DNA of 64,000 nucleotides from Streptococcus gallolyticus (GTDB taxonomy: Bacteria; Bacillota; Bacilli; Lactobacillales; Streptococcaceae), in assembly GCA_019794795.1 (NCBI GenBank), contig JAIMFC010000003.1, positions 62,001-126,000 on the forward strand. The letters run 5' to 3'. A program made the position numbers and the translations under genes. Below, in pieces: positions 63,508 through 64,000 of the stretch; position 1 is the first letter of the stretch, and each line of letters begins with the position of its first letter. The notes beneath the pieces are model-generated. The model was given only the letters and a program-made list of their open reading frames with translations, did no database searches and had not been told where the DNA came from.

Positions 63508-63822
63508 ATTTGTAAGATAAAGATTATACCAAAACAAAAGGTAACGAGTGATGGCACATTTATTTGGGGTGATTACATTTATCAAATATGTATTGTAACT
63601 AGTGAGGGAGAAATAATGTATGAGCCAATTTATCCTTTTGTTTTGACTAAAAATGACACTGTTTATCTTGAAGAATTTTTGGAAGAATATGGAGAACAGT
63701 TGATAGAACACTATTTAAGCGGGAATCGTTTATACTTTTCTCGCTTTTTGTATGGCTTTGATACGTTGTTGAAAGAACGATTTAAACAACGCTGGTTTGA
63801 GAAAGGAGTAATGATTGATTGA
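63508..63822 (+). CDS. Mobile-element protein, about 104 aa, with a possible non-standard start
   Basis: The first ATG in frame is at 63616 (MYEPIYPFVLTKNDTVYLEE). However, the same frame is open back to 63493 and reads like protein (KIKIIPKQKVTSDGTFIWGD, YIYQICIVTSEGEI). An AGGGG at about 63498 lies 6-7 bases before ATT 63508, which may be a rare start codon; the alternatives are internal initiation at 63616 (GAGGGAG upstream) or a lost 5' end. No family recognised. Its stop overlaps the next small ORF. Confidence 0.5.
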   Translation: MCKIKIIPKQKVTSDGTFIWGDYIYQICIVTSEGEIMYEPIYPFVLTKNDTVYLEEFLEEYGEQLIEHYLSGNRLYFSRFLYGFDTLLKERFKQRWFEKGVMID

Positions 63823-63988
63823 ATTAGGGTTTCATCCACGGTTGGTTCATGGTCTGATTGCAGAAGTGTTTAGCAAGTATACTTATGATGAAGTTCCTAA
63901 GATTGGCAACGACAGTACAGTTAAGTATATTTATAAAAAATATGTTATAATTTTGTTAAAAAACTTGGAAACAAGCTTGGTTAAATAA
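63815..63988 (+). CDS. Small mobile-element protein (57 aa)
   Basis: TTG at 63815, GGAG at 63805-63808, overlapping the previous stop. Product MIELGFHPRLVHGLIAEVFS through KNLETSLVK, not recognised. An AAAAAGGAGATATA ribosome site at the window end shows that another gene of the operon follows outside. Confidence 0.55.
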   Translation: MIELGFHPRLVHGLIAEVFSKYTYDEVPKIGNDSTVKYIYKKYVIILLKNLETSLVK

Positions 63989-64000
63989 AAAGGAGATATA

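Noticed and set aside
63388-63711. Minus-strand ORF of 107 codons
   Set aside because: It runs antisense over terminator hairpins and over the plus-strand gene at 63508-63822, and has the low-complexity Ile/Asn/Tyr composition of AT-rich shadow frames.
1-64000. tRNA or rRNA genes
   Set aside because: No cloverleaf with a TTCRA T-loop and CCA end, and no rRNA-like conserved stretch, was found by eye. A covariance search would be needed to exclude them fully.

Overview
The window looks like a low-GC Firmicutes chromosome, most probably a Streptococcus of the mitis group (S. oralis / S. infantis / S. mitis-like). This rests on gene order and sequence: the malR-malA-malD-malC-malX // malQ-malP maltodextrin locus, argS // argR-mutS, mutL-lmrP-ruvA-tag-cinA-recA, spxA, ireB-ruvX-DUF1292 and nrdD-nrdG, a TACGAATA competence box before cinA, and extended -10 promoters. 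No rRNA or tRNA gene is visible, and the species cannot be fixed from the sequence alone.

Layout. 1-3.1 kb: right end of a prophage or phage-satellite-like element (C-terminal part of a P4-type primase, iteron-like repeats, a Cse60-like protein, three consecutive late-regulator-like HTH proteins, then a promoter and hairpin with no packaging genes). 3.1-13.4 kb: an accessory carbohydrate locus. A GHKL histidine kinase and LytTR response regulator are divergent from a membrane-anchored, domain-permuted GH3 glycosidase, a GtrA-like protein, a decayed membrane gene, a second (cytosolic) GH3 glycosidase and a GT2 glycosyltransferase. Three of these units carry the same pair of 9-bp repeats at 21-bp spacing, 31-32 bp before the -10 box, so the LytTR regulator probably activates all three. 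13.5-19.3 kb: aldo/keto reductase, ElaA, aspS, two YitT proteins, nrdI. 19.3-31 kb: type I pullulanase and the maltose/maltodextrin regulon with divergent malX and malQP promoters carrying CcpA- and MalR-type sites. 31-39.6 kb: argS, argR, mutS, a LytTR/DUF3021 regulatory pair and small membrane proteins, then a decayed IS150-group IS3 element inserted into a terminator hairpin. 39.6-48.1 kb: mutL, MFS, ruvA, tag, cinA, recA, spxA, ireB, ruvX. 48.1-54.3 kb: a putative competence-controlled small ORF, a membrane protein, the anaerobic ribonucleotide reductase system nrdD/nrdG and a decayed oxidoreductase. 54.4-57 kb: UDP-galactopyranose mutase and a nonsense-mutated M20 amidohydrolase.

57-64 kb is AT-rich accessory DNA: secreted DUF5648-type repeat protein and a deletion derivative of one, a RelB/PemK-type toxin-antitoxin operon, a lipoprotein, and the regulatory end of a second mobile element (XRE repressor plus ImmA/IrrE protease, small ORFs, two related convergent XRE regulators). 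Beyond this lies about 0.78 kb without any convincing ORF, bounded by a near-consensus promoter (62561-62589) and an intrinsic terminator (63345-63375) and full of strong helices. I read it as a candidate large structured non-coding RNA. This and the three-promoter LytTR/GH3 regulon are the two most interesting features.
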